From: Cognatilysobacter bugurensis
GTDB taxonomy: Bacteria > Pseudomonadota > Gammaproteobacteria > Xanthomonadales > Xanthomonadaceae
Length of the DNA stretch: 64,000 nucleotides
Reading direction: 5' to 3'
Assembly (NCBI RefSeq): GCF_014652095.1
Contig: NZ_BMYD01000002.1
Location: 248,001 to 312,000, forward strand
This document shows positions 28,780 through 41,850 of this stretch, one piece after another. Below the pieces are notes generated by a model. It did not search any database. It was not told the DNA's origin and saw only the letters and a list, made by a program, of their open reading frames with translations. The translations under genes and the position numbers were made by a program. How positions within the stretch are numbered: position 1 is the first letter of the stretch; each line of letters begins with the position of its first letter.

Positions 28780-29250
28780 ATGAACATCGGCCTTACTCTC
28801 ATTGCCCAGGCGTTGGCCTTTGCCGGCCTCATCTGGATCATCGCGACCAAGATCTGGCCGCCGCTGCTCAGCGCGATCGAAGAGCGCCAGCGGAAGATCG
28901 CCGAAGGCCTGGCCGCGGCGGACAACAGCCAGAAGGCCCTTGCCGACGCCCAGCAGAACGCCGACGCGGCGCTGCGCGAGGCGCGTGGCAAGGCCAACGA
29001 AATCATCGATCAGGCGCACCAGCGCGCGAACCAGATCATCGAGCAGGCGCGCAACGACGCGCTTGGCGAAGCGAACCGCGCGAAGGAACTGGCCGAAGCC
29101 GAGATCGCCGCGGCCACGAACCGCGCCCGTGAGGACCTGCGTCGCCAGGTTTCGATGCTCGCGGTTGCAGGCGCCGAGAAGCTGCTGCGCCGTGAGATCG
29201 ACCCGAACGCGCACCGCACGCTGCTCGACGAACTGGCGGCCGAGATCTAA
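28780..29250 (+). CDS. atpF: ATP synthase Fo subunit b
   Basis: Peripheral stalk subunit: one N-terminal membrane helix (about 5-25), then a long charged coiled coil (residues 35-140) rich in Ala, Glu, Gln and Arg that links Fo to the alpha/delta top. The length of 156 residues equals that of E. coli AtpF. ATG 28780 begins [20 protein letters not shown], the usual form. The 103 bases before it have no gene. Confidence 0.96.
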   Translation: MNIGLTLIAQALAFAGLIWIIATKIWPPLLSAIEERQRKIAEGLAAADNSQKALADAQQNADAALREARGKANEIIDQAHQRANQIIEQARNDALGEANRAKELAEAEIAAATNRAREDLRRQVSMLAVAGAEKLLRREIDPNAHRTLLDELAAEI

Positions 29251-29253
29251 GCG

Positions 29254-29781
29254 ATGAGCCAGGCTCTGACCCTCGCCCGTCCGTACGCCCGTGCCGCCTT
29301 CGCGCATGCCCGCGAAGCCGGCCAAACGGCCCAGTGGTCGAATGCGCTCGGCCTCGCCGCGCGCATCGCATCCGATCCGCAGGTGCAGCCGGTGCTCTCG
29401 CACCCGCAGCTCGCCCCGGCGGATGCGGTGGCACTGCTTGCGCCGAACGGCGCGGACGAGGCGCTGGTGCGCTTCTTCTCGCTGCTCGCCGACAACCAGC
29501 GCCTCGAGCTGCTGCCCGAGATCGCGAACCTGTTCGAGCATCAGCGCGCCGAGGCCGAAGGAATCGTGCGGGCACGCATCACGTCCGCGCAGGTGCTCCA
29601 GGCCGACGAGATCGAGCGCCTCAAGACTGCGATCCGCCGCCGCTTCGGCCGCGAGGTCGAGGTCGAGACGGCGGTCGATCCTGCATTGATCGGCGGCGCG
29701 GTGATCGACACCGGTGACGTCGTCATCGACGGGTCGTTGCGCGGCAAGCTCGAGCGTCTGCAGACCGCGCTGACGACGTAA
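29254..29781 (+). CDS. atpH: ATP synthase F1 subunit delta
   Basis: A 175-residue stator subunit joining the b dimer to the alpha subunits. The N-terminal helical domain begins [19 protein letters not shown], the family signature, and the C-terminal part has [26 protein letters not shown]. It starts three bases after the atpF stop. Confidence 0.96.
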   Translation: MSQALTLARPYARAAFAHAREAGQTAQWSNALGLAARIASDPQVQPVLSHPQLAPADAVALLAPNGADEALVRFFSLLADNQRLELLPEIANLFEHQRAEAEGIVRARITSAQVLQADEIERLKTAIRRRFGREVEVETAVDPALIGGAVIDTGDVVIDGSLRGKLERLQTALTT

Positions 29782-29888
29782 CCGCCGGGGCCGCGCATCG
29801 TGCGGCGCGGCGCCCGATTGCCGGGTGCCGGAACCCCAACAGAACAACCGGGCGCCGCAGGTCGCGACGCACGACAGAGGAACTAGCG

Positions 29889-31439
<1,551 letters not shown>

Positions 31440-31549
31440 GCGCCGGGATTCGACACAGGGGTTCGGGCTGATCAGGCCCGGGCCCCGGACCTCAAGGGTC
31501 GCGAGTCTCCAGTTCCATTCCCCAATCCCAGCGAGCGCAGCGAGCAGAC

Positions 31550-32413
31550 ATGGCCGGCGGCAGAGAAATCAAAACCAAGATCAAGAGCGTGCAGAACACC
31601 CGCAAGGTGACGCGCGCGCTCGAAATGGTCTCGGCCTCGAAGATCCGCAAGGCGCAGGACCGCATGAAGGTCTCGCGTCCGTACGCGCGGGTCATGAAGC
31701 AGGTGATCGGCCATCTCGCCCAGGCGAACACCGACTACCAGCACCCGTACCTGGTCGAGCGCCAGAACCCCAAGCGCGTCGGCTACGTGATCGTGTCCTC
31801 CGACCGCGGCCTTGCGGGCGGCCTCAACAACAACCTGTTCCGCAAGCTGCTGGTCGAATTCCGCCGCTGGCAGGAACAGGGCGTCGAAGTGCAGGTCGTC
31901 ACGATCGGCCAGAAGGCGTCGGTGTTCTTCCGCCGCATCAAGGTCGACATGGTCGGCTCGGTGACGCACCTCGGCGATGCCCCGAAGCTCGAACAGCTGA
32001 TCGGCGTCATCAAGGTCATGCTCGACGGTTACGGCACCGGCAACGTCGACCGCGTGTTCCTCGCGTACAACAGCTTCGTCAACACGATGGTGCAGCGCGC
32101 CTCGTTCGACCAGCTGCTGCCGCTGCCGAAGTCGGAATCGCAGGTCGCTCCGCACGACTGGGATTACCTCTACGAGCCCGACGCCGAAACCGTGCTCGAG
32201 CAGGTGCTGACGCGCTACGTCGAGTCGCTCGTCTACCAGGCGGTGCTCGAGAACGTGGCGTCGGAGCACGCGGCGCGCATGGTGGCGATGAAGGCCGCGA
32301 GCGACAACGCGACAAAGCTGATCGGCACGCTCAACCTCGTCTACAACAAGGCCCGCCAGGCCGCGATCACGCAGGAAATTTCCGAGATCGTCGGCGGCGC
32401 CGCTGCGGTTTAA
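31550..32413 (+). CDS. atpG: ATP synthase F1 subunit gamma
   Basis: The rotating central shaft of F1. The 287-residue protein has the conserved N-terminal coiled coil ([20 protein letters not shown]) and the C-terminal coiled coil ending [20 protein letters not shown] 110-base spacer with a GGGATTCG-type motif lies upstream. Confidence 0.97.
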   Translation: MAGGREIKTKIKSVQNTRKVTRALEMVSASKIRKAQDRMKVSRPYARVMKQVIGHLAQANTDYQHPYLVERQNPKRVGYVIVSSDRGLAGGLNNNLFRKLLVEFRRWQEQGVEVQVVTIGQKASVFFRRIKVDMVGSVTHLGDAPKLEQLIGVIKVMLDGYGTGNVDRVFLAYNSFVNTMVQRASFDQLLPLPKSESQVAPHDWDYLYEPDAETVLEQVLTRYVESLVYQAVLENVASEHAARMVAMKAASDNATKLIGTLNLVYNKARQAAITQEISEIVGGAAAV

Positions 32414-33946
<1,533 letters not shown>

Positions 33947-34080
33947 GCCCGTCGTCTTTCCGCCCTCCGACATTCGAGATTCGGGATCCGTAACGGCCGG
34001 GCTGCATCGGCGCGAAGACTTCGTCTTTCGCGACGTTTGCGGCCCGGAGCCCGGACCCGGCAAGCACAGCGAGACCCTAC

Positions 34081-34506
34081 ATGGCTGCCACGTTCCGTTG
34101 CGACATCGTCAGCGCCGAGGATGAGATCTTCCACGGCGAGGCGACCCTGCTGGTCGCGACCGGCGAAATGGGCGAGCTCGGCATCGCGCCGAAGCACGCG
34201 CCGCTCATTACGCGCCTCAAGCCGGGCAAGGTCGTCGTGACGACCCCGAACGGCGAAACGCACGACTTCGCCGTTTCCGGCGGCATTCTCGAAGTGCAGC
34301 CGACGGTGGTGACCGTGCTCGCGGACACCGCGATCCGCGCGCAGGACATCGACGAAGCCGCTGTGCGCGCGGCGAAGGACGAAGCCGAACGCATCCTCGC
34401 CGGGCGCGGTGAACAGATGGAAATCGCCGAGGCGCAGATGAAGCTCGCCGAGGCAATGGCGCAGCTGCAGGCGCTCGAGCGCCTGCGCCGCAGCATGAAG
34501 CACTGA
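34081..34506 (+). CDS. atpC: ATP synthase F1 subunit epsilon
   Basis: The 141-residue regulatory subunit of the shaft. An N-terminal beta sandwich ([38 protein letters not shown]) is followed by two C-terminal helices that can inhibit ATP hydrolysis. It closes the operon and is followed by a terminator 20 bases on. Confidence 0.97.
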   Translation: MAATFRCDIVSAEDEIFHGEATLLVATGEMGELGIAPKHAPLITRLKPGKVVVTTPNGETHDFAVSGGILEVQPTVVTVLADTAIRAQDIDEAAVRAAKDEAERILAGRGEQMEIAEAQMKLAEAMAQLQALERLRRSMKH

Positions 34507-34524
34507 GCCGCGTCGCTCACGCAG

Positions 34525-34555
34525 AAACGCCGGCCTTCGAGCCGGCGTTTTTTTT
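34525..34555 (+). terminator. Rho-independent terminator of the atp operon
   Basis: AAACGCCGGC-CTTCGA-GCCGGCGTTT followed by a run of T residues. It ends the nine-gene ATP synthase transcript. Confidence 0.93.
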
Positions 34556-34732
34556 GCGTTCAAGACGACAGACCGGCCGCGAGCCGATGGAGCGTCTGGC
34601 TACTCGGGCAACGGTCCGTATCGGTGATCCTTGCTCAGATGTCTGGGCAGGCGGCGGTTCCGGCCCGTCAGGCGATGCGGCGGTCATGGGCGCGTTCCGC
34701 ACCTCCGCACCGCGCGTCGGCGGCGCAGCCTC

Positions 34733-35116
34733 TCAGCGGCGGTAGACCCAGTATCGCGACGCCAGGAAGCCCACTGCGCCGAGCACGAGTTCGACGCCGG
34801 GCTTCGCAAGCCACGTCCACTTGAGTCCCACCGCGCGATTGATCGAGCCGATTGCCCAGGTGCTCACGAGCGTCGTCGTCAGCCACATCATTGCAAAGCG
34901 CATGAACTGCCGGCGGCCGACGACCGTGTCGTCGCCGGCAAACGTGATCCGGCCGTTCAGCCAGAATCCGAGCGTCGCGCCGCTGATCCGCCCGGCGACG
35001 TTCGCGATTTCGACCGCAAGCCCCAGATGGCTCAGGGCCACCATGACACCCCAGTCGAGCAGCCACTGGACGATGCCGATCGCGAGGTAGTGTCGGCCTT
35101 GTCGGGTCAGGCTCAT
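34733..35116 (-). CDS. GtrA-like membrane protein
   Basis: A 127-residue protein with four hydrophobic helices, the GtrA topology. GtrA proteins are thought to flip undecaprenyl-linked sugars or assist cell-surface glycosylation. Family-like features are VQWLLDWGVMV in helix 1, the RISGATLGFWLNGRITF segment after helix 2 (W..N...F motif) and the closing FLASRYWVYRR (R.WVF-like). ATG 35116 is preferred, since the longer upstream frame is Arg-rich and lacks family features. No glycosyltransferase gene lies beside it, which is unusual for the family. Confidence 0.8.
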   Translation of the reverse strand: MSLTRQGRHYLAIGIVQWLLDWGVMVALSHLGLAVEIANVAGRISGATLGFWLNGRITFAGDDTVVGRRQFMRFAMMWLTTTLVSTWAIGSINRAVGLKWTWLAKPGVELVLGAVGFLASRYWVYRR

Positions 35117-35356
35117 CGAGTACGGGAGGCGAAAGCGGCCGGGCAATGTGCCCGGGCGCAGGTGTGGTCGAGGTGTTCGCGCGTTGCCTGCGCACACGCG
35201 GTCGATGAGCTTCCGCGCGAACCGTGTCGCGACGCCGGAACCCTCGCATGGAACGTGATCATTGCGCCTCCTCGCGCGCCGAGCACGCAACCGCATCACG
35301 CGGCAGCGGATAAAAAGGGACCCGGCCGCGCCGGCAATGTAGCAGCGCGCCGCGGC

Positions 35357-35362
35357 TAGAAT
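35357..35362 (+). promoter_or_regulatory. -10 box of glmU
   Basis: TAGAAT in the context GGCTAGAATCA, 38 bases before the ATG of glmU. No certain -35 box. Confidence 0.45.
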
Positions 35363-35400
35363 CACGCCCCGCCCGTATTTCCCCTGTTTCCGGAGCCTGC

Positions 35401-36765
35401 ATGAGCGCACCGCTGCACGTCATCATCCTCGCCGCAGGCGAAGGCAAGCGCATGAAGTCCACGCGGCCCAAGGTGCTGCAGCCGGTCGCCGGCCGACCGA
35501 TGCTCGCGCATGTAATCGGCACCGCGCGCGCGCTGTCGCCCGAAGGCATCCACGTCGTGTACGGTCACGCGGGCGAGCAGGTCCGCGCCGCGTTCGCCGA
35601 CCAGCCGGACCTGCGCTGGACCGAGCAGGCGCAGCGCCTGGGCACCGGCCATGCCGTGCAGCAGGTCATGCCCGAGGTGCCGGCGGACGCGCGGATGCTC
35701 GTGCTGTACGGCGACGTGCCGCTGATCCGCGCCGAGACGCTCCACCGGCTGCTCGACGCGCCCGGTCGTCTCGCGGTGCTCGTCGCCGACCTCGACGACC
35801 CCACGGGCTACGGACGCGTCGTCCGCGACGCCGAGGGCCGCGTTGCGCGCATCGTCGAGCACAAGGACGCGAACGACACGCAACGCGCGATCCACACCGT
35901 CAACACCGGCATTCTCGTCGGCGACGGCGAACCGCTGCGGCGCTGGCTGCAGAACCTGCGCAACGACAATGCGCAGGGCGAGTACTACCTCACCGATGTG
36001 TTCGCGCAGGCGGCCGCCGAGTACAGCGGCGCCGAACTCGTGCACGTCGACGAGCCGTGCGAGGTCGAAGGCGCGAACGATCCCTGGCAGCTCGCGCAAC
36101 TCGAGCGCGCGTTCCAGCTGCGCTGCGCGCGTGCACTGTGCACGGCGGGCACTCGGCTCATCGATCCGGCCCGTTTCGACCAGCGCGGCACCGTGCTCGT
36201 CGGGCAGGACGTCGAGATCGACGTCGACGTGGTGCTCGAAGGGCGCGTGGAGCTCGGCGACGGCGTGCGCATTGGACCGTTCTGCCGGCTCAAGGACGTG
36301 CGTCTCGGGCCCGGCACGGAAGTGCGTGCGCATTGCGATCTCGAAGGGGTCGTCACCGAAGGTGCGGCCACGGTCGGGCCCTTCGCGCGCCTGCGTCCGG
36401 GCACGGTGCTCGCCGACGGCGTGCACATCGGTAACTTCGTCGAGACGAAGAACACGGTGCTCGGCGTCAGCAGCAAGGCGAATCACCTGACCTACCTCGG
36501 TGACTCGGTCATCGGCAGCAAGGTCAACGTCGGCGCCGGCACGATCACCTGCAACTACGACGGCGCCAACAAGTTCCGCACGACGATCGAGGACGGTGCG
36601 TTCATCGGCTCGAACACGTCGCTGGTCGCGCCGGTGACCGTGGGGACGAACGCGACGATCGCCGCAGGCTCGGTGATCACCCGTGATGCGCCGGCGGACA
36701 AACTCAGCCTGGGCCGCGCGCGGCAGACGACGATCGAAGGCTGGGAGCGCCCGAAGAAGCGTTGA
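35401..36765 (+). CDS. glmU: Bifunctional UDP-GlcNAc pyrophosphorylase / GlcN-1-P acetyltransferase
   Basis: Makes UDP-N-acetylglucosamine for peptidoglycan and lipopolysaccharide. The N-terminal uridyltransferase domain has the signature [11 protein letters not shown] (residues 11-21). The C-terminal left-handed beta helix has repeating hexapeptides and the acetyltransferase active site in [11 protein letters not shown] and [15 protein letters not shown]. The length of 454 residues matches E. coli (456). Unlike in enterobacteria, glmS does not follow directly but lies 10 kb downstream. GGAGCCTGC precedes the ATG. Confidence 0.97.
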   Translation: MSAPLHVIILAAGEGKRMKSTRPKVLQPVAGRPMLAHVIGTARALSPEGIHVVYGHAGEQVRAAFADQPDLRWTEQAQRLGTGHAVQQVMPEVPADARMLVLYGDVPLIRAETLHRLLDAPGRLAVLVADLDDPTGYGRVVRDAEGRVARIVEHKDANDTQRAIHTVNTGILVGDGEPLRRWLQNLRNDNAQGEYYLTDVFAQAAAEYSGAELVHVDEPCEVEGANDPWQLAQLERAFQLRCARALCTAGTRLIDPARFDQRGTVLVGQDVEIDVDVVLEGRVELGDGVRIGPFCRLKDVRLGPGTEVRAHCDLEGVVTEGAATVGPFARLRPGTVLADGVHIGNFVETKNTVLGVSSKANHLTYLGDSVIGSKVNVGAGTITCNYDGANKFRTTIEDGAFIGSNTSLVAPVTVGTNATIAAGSVITRDAPADKLSLGRARQTTIEGWERPKKR

Positions 36766-36774
36766 GCGACCCTG

Positions 36775-36984
36775 TCATCGACTCCAAGCCGCAGCGGCAC
36801 GCATGCGGTCGGCACGGCGCTCGGCGATGAAGCGCGACAGATCGCCGTCGCCGTTTTCGAGCGCGCCAACGTCGCGCTGAGCCGGAGCGGCGTCGGCGGC
36901 GGCGGCGACCGCGACCGCCCAAGCCCGGCCTGGGCACTTCACGGGCCGGCAACTTCCCTGCTGCTCCAATCGCCGCACTTTCAC
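36775..36984 (-). CDS. Possible small ORF (69 aa)
   Basis: A GTG-started frame with a plausible charged C-terminal half (ALENGDGDLSRFIAERRADRM) but an Ala-rich N-terminal half that may be chance. No family recognised. It lies in the 239-base spacer between glmU and the permease gene and may be a gene remnant or a shadow. Confidence 0.22.
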   Translation of the reverse strand: MKVRRLEQQGSCRPVKCPGRAWAVAVAAAADAAPAQRDVGALENGDGDLSRFIAERRADRMRAAAAWSR

Positions 36985-37004
36985 GCGGCGTGCGGCGCGA
37001 CTGC

Positions 37005-38345
37005 ATGGACATGCCGGTCACCCCAGCAGTGCAGCGCACGGTCGAGGCGCCCCGGCCGGTGTTGCATGCGCGCGCGGCATTTGCGATCGCGATCGGCATC
37101 GTCGTCGGCGCCGGGATCTTCCGAACGCCGTCGCTCGTGGCCGGCGCCGCCGCGACTGAAGCGGTGTTCCTCGGCGCCTGGCTCGTCGGCGGCCTGCTCT
37201 CGATCGTCGGCGCACTCTGTTACGCCGAACTTGCGAGCACGTACCCGCAGGCGGGGGGCGACTACACCTACCTGCAGCGCGCGTTCGGGCCGCGCACCGC
37301 GTTTCTCTACGCATGGGCGCGACTTGCGGTGATCCAGACCGGCTCGATCGCACTGCTCGCGTACGTGGCCGGCGATTACCTCGCGCAGCTCGTGAGCATC
37401 GGGCCGATGTCGGCGCCGGTGTATGCGGCCGCGGCCGTGGTCGTGCTCACCGCGATCAACTGGCTCGGCGTGAAGCAGGGCACGTCGACGCAGAACTGGC
37501 TGACCGCGATCGAAGTTGGCGGCCTCGTTGCGATCGTGCTCGCCGGCCTGCTGTTCGCGCCCGACGCGCCCGTCGCGGCGACGCCCGCCAGCAGCGGTGA
37601 TGCGTACGGGCTCATTCTCGTGTTCGTGCTGCTCACCTACGGCGGCTGGAGCGAGGCGGTGTACGTGAGCGCCGAAGTGCGGGACGCGCCGCGCGTGATG
37701 CCGCGCATCCTCGTGCTGAGCCTGACCGCGATCGCCGTGCTCTACCTGCTCGTGAACCTCGCCTACCTGCGCGTACTCGGGCTGGGTGGTATCGCGGCGT
37801 CGGAGACGGTCGCCGCCGACGCGATGCAGGCCGTGTTCGGCGCGCCCGGTGCAACCGCGATCAGCGCGCTCGTCGTCGCTGCGGCACTGACCTCGGCGAA
37901 CGCGACGCTGATCACCGGGGCACGCAGCGCGTACGCGGTCGGTCGCGATTTCCCCGCGCTGTCGATGCTCGGTCGCTGGGACGCCGAGAGCGGATCGCCG
38001 CGCAACGCCGTGCTCGTGCAGGGCGCGCTCGCGCTGCTGCTGGTCGGGCTCGGCGCGTTCGCCCGCGATGGCTTCCGCACTGCTGTCGAATACACCGCGC
38101 CGGTGTTCTGGCTGTTCTTCCTGCTCGTCGGAATCTCGTTGTTCGTGCTGCGCGCGCGTGATCCGCAGGCCCCGCGCGTGTTCCGCGTCCCGCTGTACCC
38201 GCTGCTGCCGCTGCTGTTCTGCGCCACGAGTGCGTACCTGCTGTATTCGAGCCTCGCGTACACCGGGCTCGGCGCACTCGTGGGCGTGGCGGTGCTCGCA
38301 GTGGGCGGACTGCTGCTCGTGCGCCTGCGTCCCGCATCGCCTTGA
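37005..38345 (+). CDS. APC-family amino acid permease
   Basis: A 446-residue inner-membrane protein with 12 hydrophobic helices, the APC amino acid-polyamine-organocation fold. The first helix holds IAIGIVVGAGIFRTPSLVA, with the unwound GAGIF motif that binds substrate amino groups, and the second region has the conserved SIVGALCYAELASTYPQAGGDYTYL. ATG 37005 or 37011 is the likely start. The substrate is not determinable. Confidence 0.88.
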   Translation: MDMPVTPAVQRTVEAPRPVLHARAAFAIAIGIVVGAGIFRTPSLVAGAAATEAVFLGAWLVGGLLSIVGALCYAELASTYPQAGGDYTYLQRAFGPRTAFLYAWARLAVIQTGSIALLAYVAGDYLAQLVSIGPMSAPVYAAAAVVVLTAINWLGVKQGTSTQNWLTAIEVGGLVAIVLAGLLFAPDAPVAATPASSGDAYGLILVFVLLTYGGWSEAVYVSAEVRDAPRVMPRILVLSLTAIAVLYLLVNLAYLRVLGLGGIAASETVAADAMQAVFGAPGATAISALVVAAALTSANATLITGARSAYAVGRDFPALSMLGRWDAESGSPRNAVLVQGALALLLVGLGAFARDGFRTAVEYTAPVFWLFFLLVGISLFVLRARDPQAPRVFRVPLYPLLPLLFCATSAYLLYSSLAYTGLGALVGVAVLAVGGLLLVRLRPASP

Positions 38346-38358
38346 AGGAGCGCCTGAG

Positions 38359-39021
38359 ATGACCGCATCGACCCCGATCCGCCTGCTGCCGGCCCTGCTG
38401 CTGCTTTCGTTCGCGTCCGGATGCGCCGAACCCGATGCGGCGGTGGCGGATGCGCCGGCCGCCGCCGCCGGCGCCACTGCCACGCCCGCAAGCACCACGA
38501 GCGCATCGGCGCAGTCCGCCGCGGCGACGCCAACCGCGGCGCAGAAGCCCGCGCGCGAGCCCGACGTGATCTACGTGCCGACGCCGCAGCCGGTCGTCGA
38601 CGCGATGCTCGAGATGGCGGAGGTGAAGAAGGGTGACGTGCTCTACGACCTCGGCTCGGGCGACGGGCGCATCCCGATCACCGCCGCGAAGAAGTACGGC
38701 GTGCGCGGCACCGGCATTGACATCAATCCGCAGCGCATCGCCGAGGCGAATGAGAACGCGCAGCGCGAAGGCGTGACCGAGCTCGTGACGTTCAAGGAGG
38801 CCGATCTGTTCAAGGAGGACTTCAGCGACGCGAACGTGGTGACGCTCTACCTGCTCGACAGCCTCAACGAAAAGCTGCGCCCGCGCCTGCTCGCCGAGCT
38901 CAAGCCCGGCACGCGCATCGTGAGCCACGCGTTCCGCATGGGCGACTGGGAGCCTGAGGAGACGCGCACCGTCGCTAACAGCACGATCTATCGCTGGACG
39001 GTGCCCGAACGCAAGAAGTAA
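38359..39021 (+). CDS. Predicted lipoprotein with a SAM-dependent methyltransferase domain
   Basis: A 220-residue protein with a signal peptide ending in a lipobox (ASGC, Cys about residue 22), an Ala/Thr/Pro-rich linker of about 45 residues, then a class I methyltransferase fold: VLYDLGSGDGRIPITAAKKYG is motif I, GTGIDINPQRI motif II, and VVTLYLLDSLNEKLRP the motif IV region. The domain belongs to a widespread group whose N-terminal segment reads VPTPQPVVDAMLEMA. Placing a SAM enzyme outside the cytoplasm is odd. AAGGAG at 38345-38350 is a strong ribosome site; the gene starts 13 bases after the permease gene, so they form an operon. Confidence 0.8.
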   Translation: MTASTPIRLLPALLLLSFASGCAEPDAAVADAPAAAAGATATPASTTSASAQSAAATPTAAQKPAREPDVIYVPTPQPVVDAMLEMAEVKKGDVLYDLGSGDGRIPITAAKKYGVRGTGIDINPQRIAEANENAQREGVTELVTFKEADLFKEDFSDANVVTLYLLDSLNEKLRPRLLAELKPGTRIVSHAFRMGDWEPEETRTVANSTIYRWTVPERKK

Positions 39022-39057
39022 GCCCAAGCGCCCTGCATGGGCCCTGTGCGGCGTGCG

Positions 39058-40374
39058 TCAGTCGGGCAGCGTGATCGACACGCACAGCCCGCCGTCCGCG
39101 CGGTTGAGCAGCGCGATGCGGCCGCCGTGGGCCTCGGCAATCTCGCGCGCGAGTGCGAGGCCGAGGCCCGTGCCGTGGCGCTTGGTCGAATAGAACGGCA
39201 GCAGCGCCTGCGCGAGCACGGCCTCGTTCATGCCGGGGCCGCGGTCGAGCACGTCGATGCGCCAGCCGGCGACGACGCGACGCACATGCACGGCCACACC
39301 GCTCGCGGGCGAGCCGGACTCATGCGCGTTCTTGACGAGGTTGAGCAGGCCCTGCTCGAACTGCGCCGCGTCGACGCGCACGATGCCGTCGTCGGGCGCG
39401 AGCTCGCACCGGAACTCGACCTGCGAGCGCAGCTGCGCAAGGAACTGCGCCCACGCGACCGGCTGCAGTCGAGGCGAGGGTAACTTTGCGAAGCGCGCGT
39501 AATCGCGGATGAAACCTTCGAGGTGGCGTGCGCGCTCTTCGATCGTCGCGAGCGCCATCGGCAGTTTTTCGTGCTGGCCGCGGCGCAGCAGCTCGGCGCC
39601 CGAATGCGCGAGTGATGCGATCGGCGCGAGCGAGTTGTTGAGCTCGTGGCTGATCACGCGGATCACCTTCTTCCACGTCTGCACCTCCTGCCGGCGCAGC
39701 TCGGTGGTGAGTTGTCGCAGCAACACAAGTTCATGCGGGCGGCCGTTGAGACGGAACTGCCGGCGGGAGAGGTGGTAGATCTCCTCGTCGTCCGCATCGC
39801 CCACGCTGAACATGCCGTCGCCGCCGCGCTCGAATGCCTCGCGCAGCGGCGCCGCGGCCTCGTCGAGCAACGCATCGAACGCGCGGCCTTCGAGGCGGCG
39901 ACCGTCGCCGAGCATCCTGCGCGCGGCCAGGTTGCCGTGCACGATGCGGCGCGACGGATCCACAAGGAGCATCGCGACCGGCGTGTTCTGCACCATCGTG
40001 TCGAGCAGCAGCTCGCGCTGCACGAGCGCGAGCCGTTGCTCGCGCAGTGCAGCGCCGAGCCGGTTGTGGCTGTCGACGAGTTCGCCGAGCTCGCCCTTCG
40101 CTTCCCAGGCCAGGCTGAACGCGTAGTCGCCGTCGCGGTAGCTCGCGACGGTGCCGGCGAGCGCGCGGAACAGCGAGTGCATCGGCGCGAACGCGCGCTG
40201 CACGTGCAGCGCAAGCGGCAGCACCACGGCGGCGGCGCCAATGGCCGCTGCCCCCCAAGGGGAAAAACCCTGCGAGGTGAGCCATGCAGCGAGCAGGGCC
40301 GCGAGCACGACGTAGACCAGCGCGAGGGCGGTGAACGCAACGGTGAGCGGCACGCGGTGCAGCCAGGGCTTCAT
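39058..40374 (-). CDS. Sensor histidine kinase with minimal extracytoplasmic loop
   Basis: A 438-residue membrane kinase. Two helices at about 10-32 and 41-58 are joined by a loop of about eight residues, so it senses within or via the membrane. A HAMP-like segment, a PAS domain (about 125-225), the phosphoacceptor H243 in VISHELNNSLAPI, and an HATPase domain (NLVKNAHESG, DRGPGMNE, FYSTKRHGTGLGLALA) follow. The NtrY/NtrB-like H-box fits a sigma-54 regulator partner, encoded 52 bases upstream. Last gene of the minus-strand efflux operon. Confidence 0.9.
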   Translation of the reverse strand: MKPWLHRVPLTVAFTALALVYVVLAALLAAWLTSQGFSPWGAAAIGAAAVVLPLALHVQRAFAPMHSLFRALAGTVASYRDGDYAFSLAWEAKGELGELVDSHNRLGAALREQRLALVQRELLLDTMVQNTPVAMLLVDPSRRIVHGNLAARRMLGDGRRLEGRAFDALLDEAAAPLREAFERGGDGMFSVGDADDEEIYHLSRRQFRLNGRPHELVLLRQLTTELRRQEVQTWKKVIRVISHELNNSLAPIASLAHSGAELLRRGQHEKLPMALATIEERARHLEGFIRDYARFAKLPSPRLQPVAWAQFLAQLRSQVEFRCELAPDDGIVRVDAAQFEQGLLNLVKNAHESGSPASGVAVHVRRVVAGWRIDVLDRGPGMNEAVLAQALLPFYSTKRHGTGLGLALAREIAEAHGGRIALLNRADGGLCVSITLPD

Positions 40375-40426
40375 CGCGCCGCACCGCGTTGCCGCGCGTT
40401 CGAGCACCACGCGAGCGGGCGGCGCT

Positions 40427-41761
40427 TCACGGCCGTTCGATCCCGAGCCGCTCCATGCGGCGGTACAGCGCCTGCCGGCTCAAGCCGAGCTCCGCCGCGG
40501 CCTGCGCGACGGTGCCGCCGTGGCGGGCGAGCGCGGCCTCGATCGCGGTGCGGTCGGGCTCGTCGACCGCGGTGGCCCCCGGTGACGGGGCGGGCAGCCC
40601 GAGGTCGGGGGCGCCGAGCGCATCGCCGCGTGCGAGCAGTGCGCCGCGCTGGATCGCATGGCGCAGCTCGCGCACGTTGCCGGGCCACGCATGCGCGAGC
40701 AGCGCGCGTTCGGCATCGTCGCCGAGGTGTTTTCCGGGCGGCAGGAAATGACGCGCGAGCGGCAGGATGTCGTCGGGCCGTTGCGCGAGCGCGGGCACCT
40801 TCACCTCGATCGCGTTGAGCCGGTAATAGAGATCCTCGCGGAACTGCCCGGCGGTGATGCATGCGGGCAGGTCGGCGTTCGTCGCGCTCACGATGCGCAC
40901 CTTGACCGTGCGTTCTCGGTTGCCGCCGAGGCGCTCGAAGCGCCCGGTCTCGAGCACGCGCAGCAGCTTGACCTGTCCGGCGGGCGAGAGCGTGCCGACC
41001 TCGTCGAGGAACAGCGTTCCGCCGTGGGCCGCTTCGAACTTGCCTTCGCGCGCACGCGTTGCGCCCGTGTAGGCGCCTGCTTCCGCACCGAACAGCTCGG
41101 CTTCGATGAGCTCGCCCGGCAGCGCGCCGCAGTTGAGCGCGACGAACGGTCCGCCCTTCATCGGCGAGTTCGCATGCAGGATCTCGGCGAACTTCTCCTT
41201 GCCCGCGCCGTTCGGACCGGTGATGAGCACGGGCAGGTCCGAGCGCGCCACTTGGCACGCGAGCGTCAGCGCGGCTTCGCTTGCGGCATCGGCGTAGATG
41301 AAGCCGCGCAGGTCGTACTCGCGCTCGAGCGCGGTGCGGCGCCGGCGGGCACCGGAGTGCTGCCGCGACAGCTGCTGGCGCGCCTGCGACAGCTCGAGCA
41401 GGTTGTTGACGGTGGCGAGCAGCTTGCGGTCATCCCACGGCTTGGCGAGGTAATCCGCGGCGCCGGCCTTGACGAGGTCGACTGCGCTTTCGAGGTGCGT
41501 CCAGGCGGTGAGCAGGATCACCGGCAGGTCCGGATGCCGCGCGCGGATCGCCGAGAACAGCGCGACGCCTTCCTCGCCCGACGTGGTGTCGGTCTGGAAG
41601 TTCATGTCCTGCACGACGAGGTCCACGGACTCGCGTTCGAGCAGCGCGAGGCCGGCCTCGGGCGAGTCCGCACTCAACGTTGCGATGTCGTGCAGCGAGA
41701 ACAGCACGTCGAGCGCGGTCGCGACCGCGGGGTTGTCGTCGATGACGAGCACGCAGGCCAT
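40427..41761 (-). CDS. Sigma-54-dependent response regulator (NtrC family)
   Basis: A 444-residue activator: receiver domain (1-120, phosphoacceptor D52, acidic pocket D8/D9), AAA+ domain and a Fis-type helix-turn-helix (420-442, AAAELGLSRQALYRRM). Walker A reads GPNGAGKE at 182-189 and Walker B GGTLFLDEVGTL follows. The sigma-54 contact loop is GAYTGA (229-234), a Tyr variant of GAFTGA. It should open promoters bound by RpoN, and a strong -24/-12 promoter lies at the head of this same operon. The pair with the adjacent kinase is clear. ATG 41761 is preferred over the TTG before it. Confidence 0.93.
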   Translation of the reverse strand: MACVLVIDDNPAVATALDVLFSLHDIATLSADSPEAGLALLERESVDLVVQDMNFQTDTTSGEEGVALFSAIRARHPDLPVILLTAWTHLESAVDLVKAGAADYLAKPWDDRKLLATVNNLLELSQARQQLSRQHSGARRRRTALEREYDLRGFIYADAASEAALTLACQVARSDLPVLITGPNGAGKEKFAEILHANSPMKGGPFVALNCGALPGELIEAELFGAEAGAYTGATRAREGKFEAAHGGTLFLDEVGTLSPAGQVKLLRVLETGRFERLGGNRERTVKVRIVSATNADLPACITAGQFREDLYYRLNAIEVKVPALAQRPDDILPLARHFLPPGKHLGDDAERALLAHAWPGNVRELRHAIQRGALLARGDALGAPDLGLPAPSPGATAVDEPDRTAIEAALARHGGTVAQAAAELGLSRQALYRRMERLGIERP

Positions 41762-41850
41762 CAACGCGGCTCCGAAGCGCGTGCGCGCTCACAGGGCGCG
41801 CGATAGAAACAGGCAGGCATCGAGCGAGTCCCCGGTTGATTCGCAATGCG

